7,220 nucleotides of DNA from NCBI GenBank assembly GCA_027061625.1, contig JAMOVF010000119.1, positions 1 to 7,220 on the forward strand, read 5' to 3'. A program made the translations under genes and the position numbers. The DNA is from Deltaproteobacteria bacterium (GTDB taxonomy: Bacteria; Desulfobacterota; Dissulfuribacteria; Dissulfuribacterales; JALVPX01). Positions 6,583 through 7,220 of this stretch are shown here, one piece after another. The notes below the pieces were generated by a model. That model saw nothing but the letters and a program-made list of their open reading frames with translations. It had not been told where the DNA came from and did no database searches. Each line of letters opens with the position of its first letter. Within the stretch, counting starts at the first letter, position 1.

Positions 6583-6663
6583 CATCAACAAAATGCCTGA
6601 ACAGGCCATTCGATTCCTTCTAAAAGAATGGCTCCTGACTGCTGCCGCAGCAGGGCTCATTTT
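6566..6663 (+). promoter_or_regulatory. Long-range inverted repeat burying the transporter start (alternative structure 2)
   Basis: Fourteen bases at 6566-6579 are the exact reverse complement of 6650-6663. Within the 70-base loop, CAGG (6602-6605) plus CCATTC (6606-6611) pairs with GAATGG (6626-6631) plus CCTG (6634-6637), with a 2-base bulge. The outer stem would cover ATG 6569. A perfect 14-bp match at this range is unlikely by chance in 7 kb. The right arm and inner stem lie in coding sequence, so this is RNA structure overlapping a gene. Its function as a translational control element is inference. Confidence 0.4.
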
Positions 6664-7220
6664 CACATCTCTGCACCTCAAGCGGCTTCCATTATACAGC
6701 AGGCATGATTTTGAGGTATTGTTCATCCTTTTCACGCTTTTTGTGATCATCAATGGGCTCGAAAGAAGCGGGCTTTTTGAGGCACTGGCAGCAAAGCTGA
6801 GTAATGGAAAGCATCCGGCCGTCCGCCTGCTCGCCGGGATTTTCTTCCTCTCCATGTTTGTCACAAATGACATAGCCCTTCTTGTGGGAGTGCCGTTGGC
6901 TCTCAAATTAAATTGCCGCAAGCCAGGCCTGCTGGTCATATTTTTGGCCCTCGCAGCAAATTCCGGGTCTGCACTGACTCCCTTTGGAAATCCTCAAAAC
7001 CTCTTCATATATTGGTTTTACCATTTGCACCCCTGGCAATTTGTAAAGGCCATTGCGCCCTTTAGCATTGTTACCGGCATTCTTATAGCTGTTCTGGGCT
7101 ATTTGCGTTTACCCTCAGAAGCAACACAGCAAAAAATACCCAAATTCTCCCCCTCAGCTTGGTGGTATTCAACAGCCTTGGTAATGATCATTTCTGTTAT
7201 CTTAAAAATAGCTCCATTAT
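6569..7220 (+). CDS. ArsB/NhaD/SLC13-superfamily membrane transporter, N-terminal part
   Basis: The reading frame is open from ATG 6569 to the window edge (217 codons plus one base), so the 3' half is missing. The protein is strongly hydrophobic, with membrane segments at about 20-36, 48-64, 85-112, 119-138, 157-178 and 198-213. FVTNDIALL (97-105) and NSGSALTPFGNPQNL (131-145) are the hallmark re-entrant motifs of the ion-transporter superfamily that includes ArsB arsenite pumps, NhaD Na+/H+ antiporters, CitM and SLC13 carriers. Substrate cannot be assigned: an inorganic or carboxylate anion, arsenite, or Na+/H+ exchange are all possible. The start is uncertain: no good ribosome binding site precedes 6569, and ATG 6593 is an alternative. 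A short ATG-to-TGA frame (6558-6572) overlaps the start as ATGA. Proximity to yedF suggests cotranscription and hints at chalcogen oxyanion movement (inference). Confidence 0.85.
   Translation, partial: MSPAYINKMPEQAIRFLLKEWLLTAAAAGLIFTSLHLKRLPLYSRHDFEVLFILFTLFVIINGLERSGLFEALAAKLSNGKHPAVRLLAGIFFLSMFVTNDIALLVGVPLALKLNCRKPGLLVIFLALAANSGSALTPFGNPQNLFIYWFYHLHPWQFVKAIAPFSIVTGILIAVLGYLRLPSEATQQKIPKFSPSAWWYSTALVMIISVILKIAPL

Noticed and set aside
6605..6625. TTCGATT resembling a tRNA T-loop inside a long paired region, raising a tRNA or tRNA-Sec possibility.
   Set aside because: The flanking bases do not form a 5-bp T stem, no anticodon arm can be placed, and the region codes for the conserved N-terminus of a membrane protein.
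6570..6663. TGA followed by a stem-loop, next to a selenium-related gene: possible selenocysteine codon with a SECIS element.
   Set aside because: Reading through the TGA from ATG 6558 gives only a short frame ending at a TAA near 6621. The real coding frame starts at 6569 and does not need the TGA. The stem spacing is also too long for a bacterial SECIS.
6475..6939. Open frame of 154 codons on the minus strand.
   Set aside because: It is opposite the end of yedF and the transporter, whose conserved motifs are clear on the plus strand. Its translation shows no recognisable domain.

Overview
The window is a compact bacterial segment with a visibly moderate G+C content. It suggests a Gram-negative, probably anaerobic, Desulfobacterota-like (former deltaproteobacterial) organism. 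This rests on an NtrC-type sigma-54 two-component pair, a lipoprotein, a secreted C11 (clostripain-family) protease and a YedF-type selenium-metabolism protein found together. The taxonomic placement is inference. I see no mobile element, CRISPR array, rRNA or tRNA, and no gene-free stretch over 300 bases.

Layout. (1) Bases 1-417 (+) are the 3' end of a gene for a protein with a Lys/Glu/Gln-rich linker and a C-terminal LysM domain. It converges on the next operon with only 3 bases between the stop codons. (2) Bases 421-5881 (-) hold five genes packed with overlaps or gaps of 1-3 bases, in transcription order: soluble PAS-histidine kinase, sigma-54-dependent response regulator, family-2 glycosyltransferase, exported C11 cysteine protease, small lipoprotein with an OB-fold-like pattern. 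(3) Bases 5882-5947 are a 66-base divergent intergenic region. (4) Bases 5948-6556 (+) encode YedF (TusA-like plus DsrE-like domains). (5) From 6569 (+) an ArsB/NhaD/SLC13-superfamily membrane transporter runs off the right edge.

How the genes may work together. The kinase and regulator form a cognate pair: the kinase stop and regulator start share a base. Their cotranscription with a glycosyltransferase, a secreted protease and a lipoprotein suggests a signal-responsive module acting on the cell envelope or exported proteins. The divergent yedF-transporter pair looks like a chalcogen (sulfur/selenium) handling unit. Whether the regulator controls that unit is open; I found no convincing sigma-54 promoter in the 66-base gap.

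The most unusual non-coding signal is at the yedF-transporter junction. A 14-bp perfect inverted repeat (6566-6579 / 6650-6663) would bury the transporter start codon, and it competes for the same bases with a 7-bp hairpin (6557-6563 / 6576-6582) that would leave the start in a loop. A further nested stem lies at 6602-6637. This arrangement resembles a translational switch.
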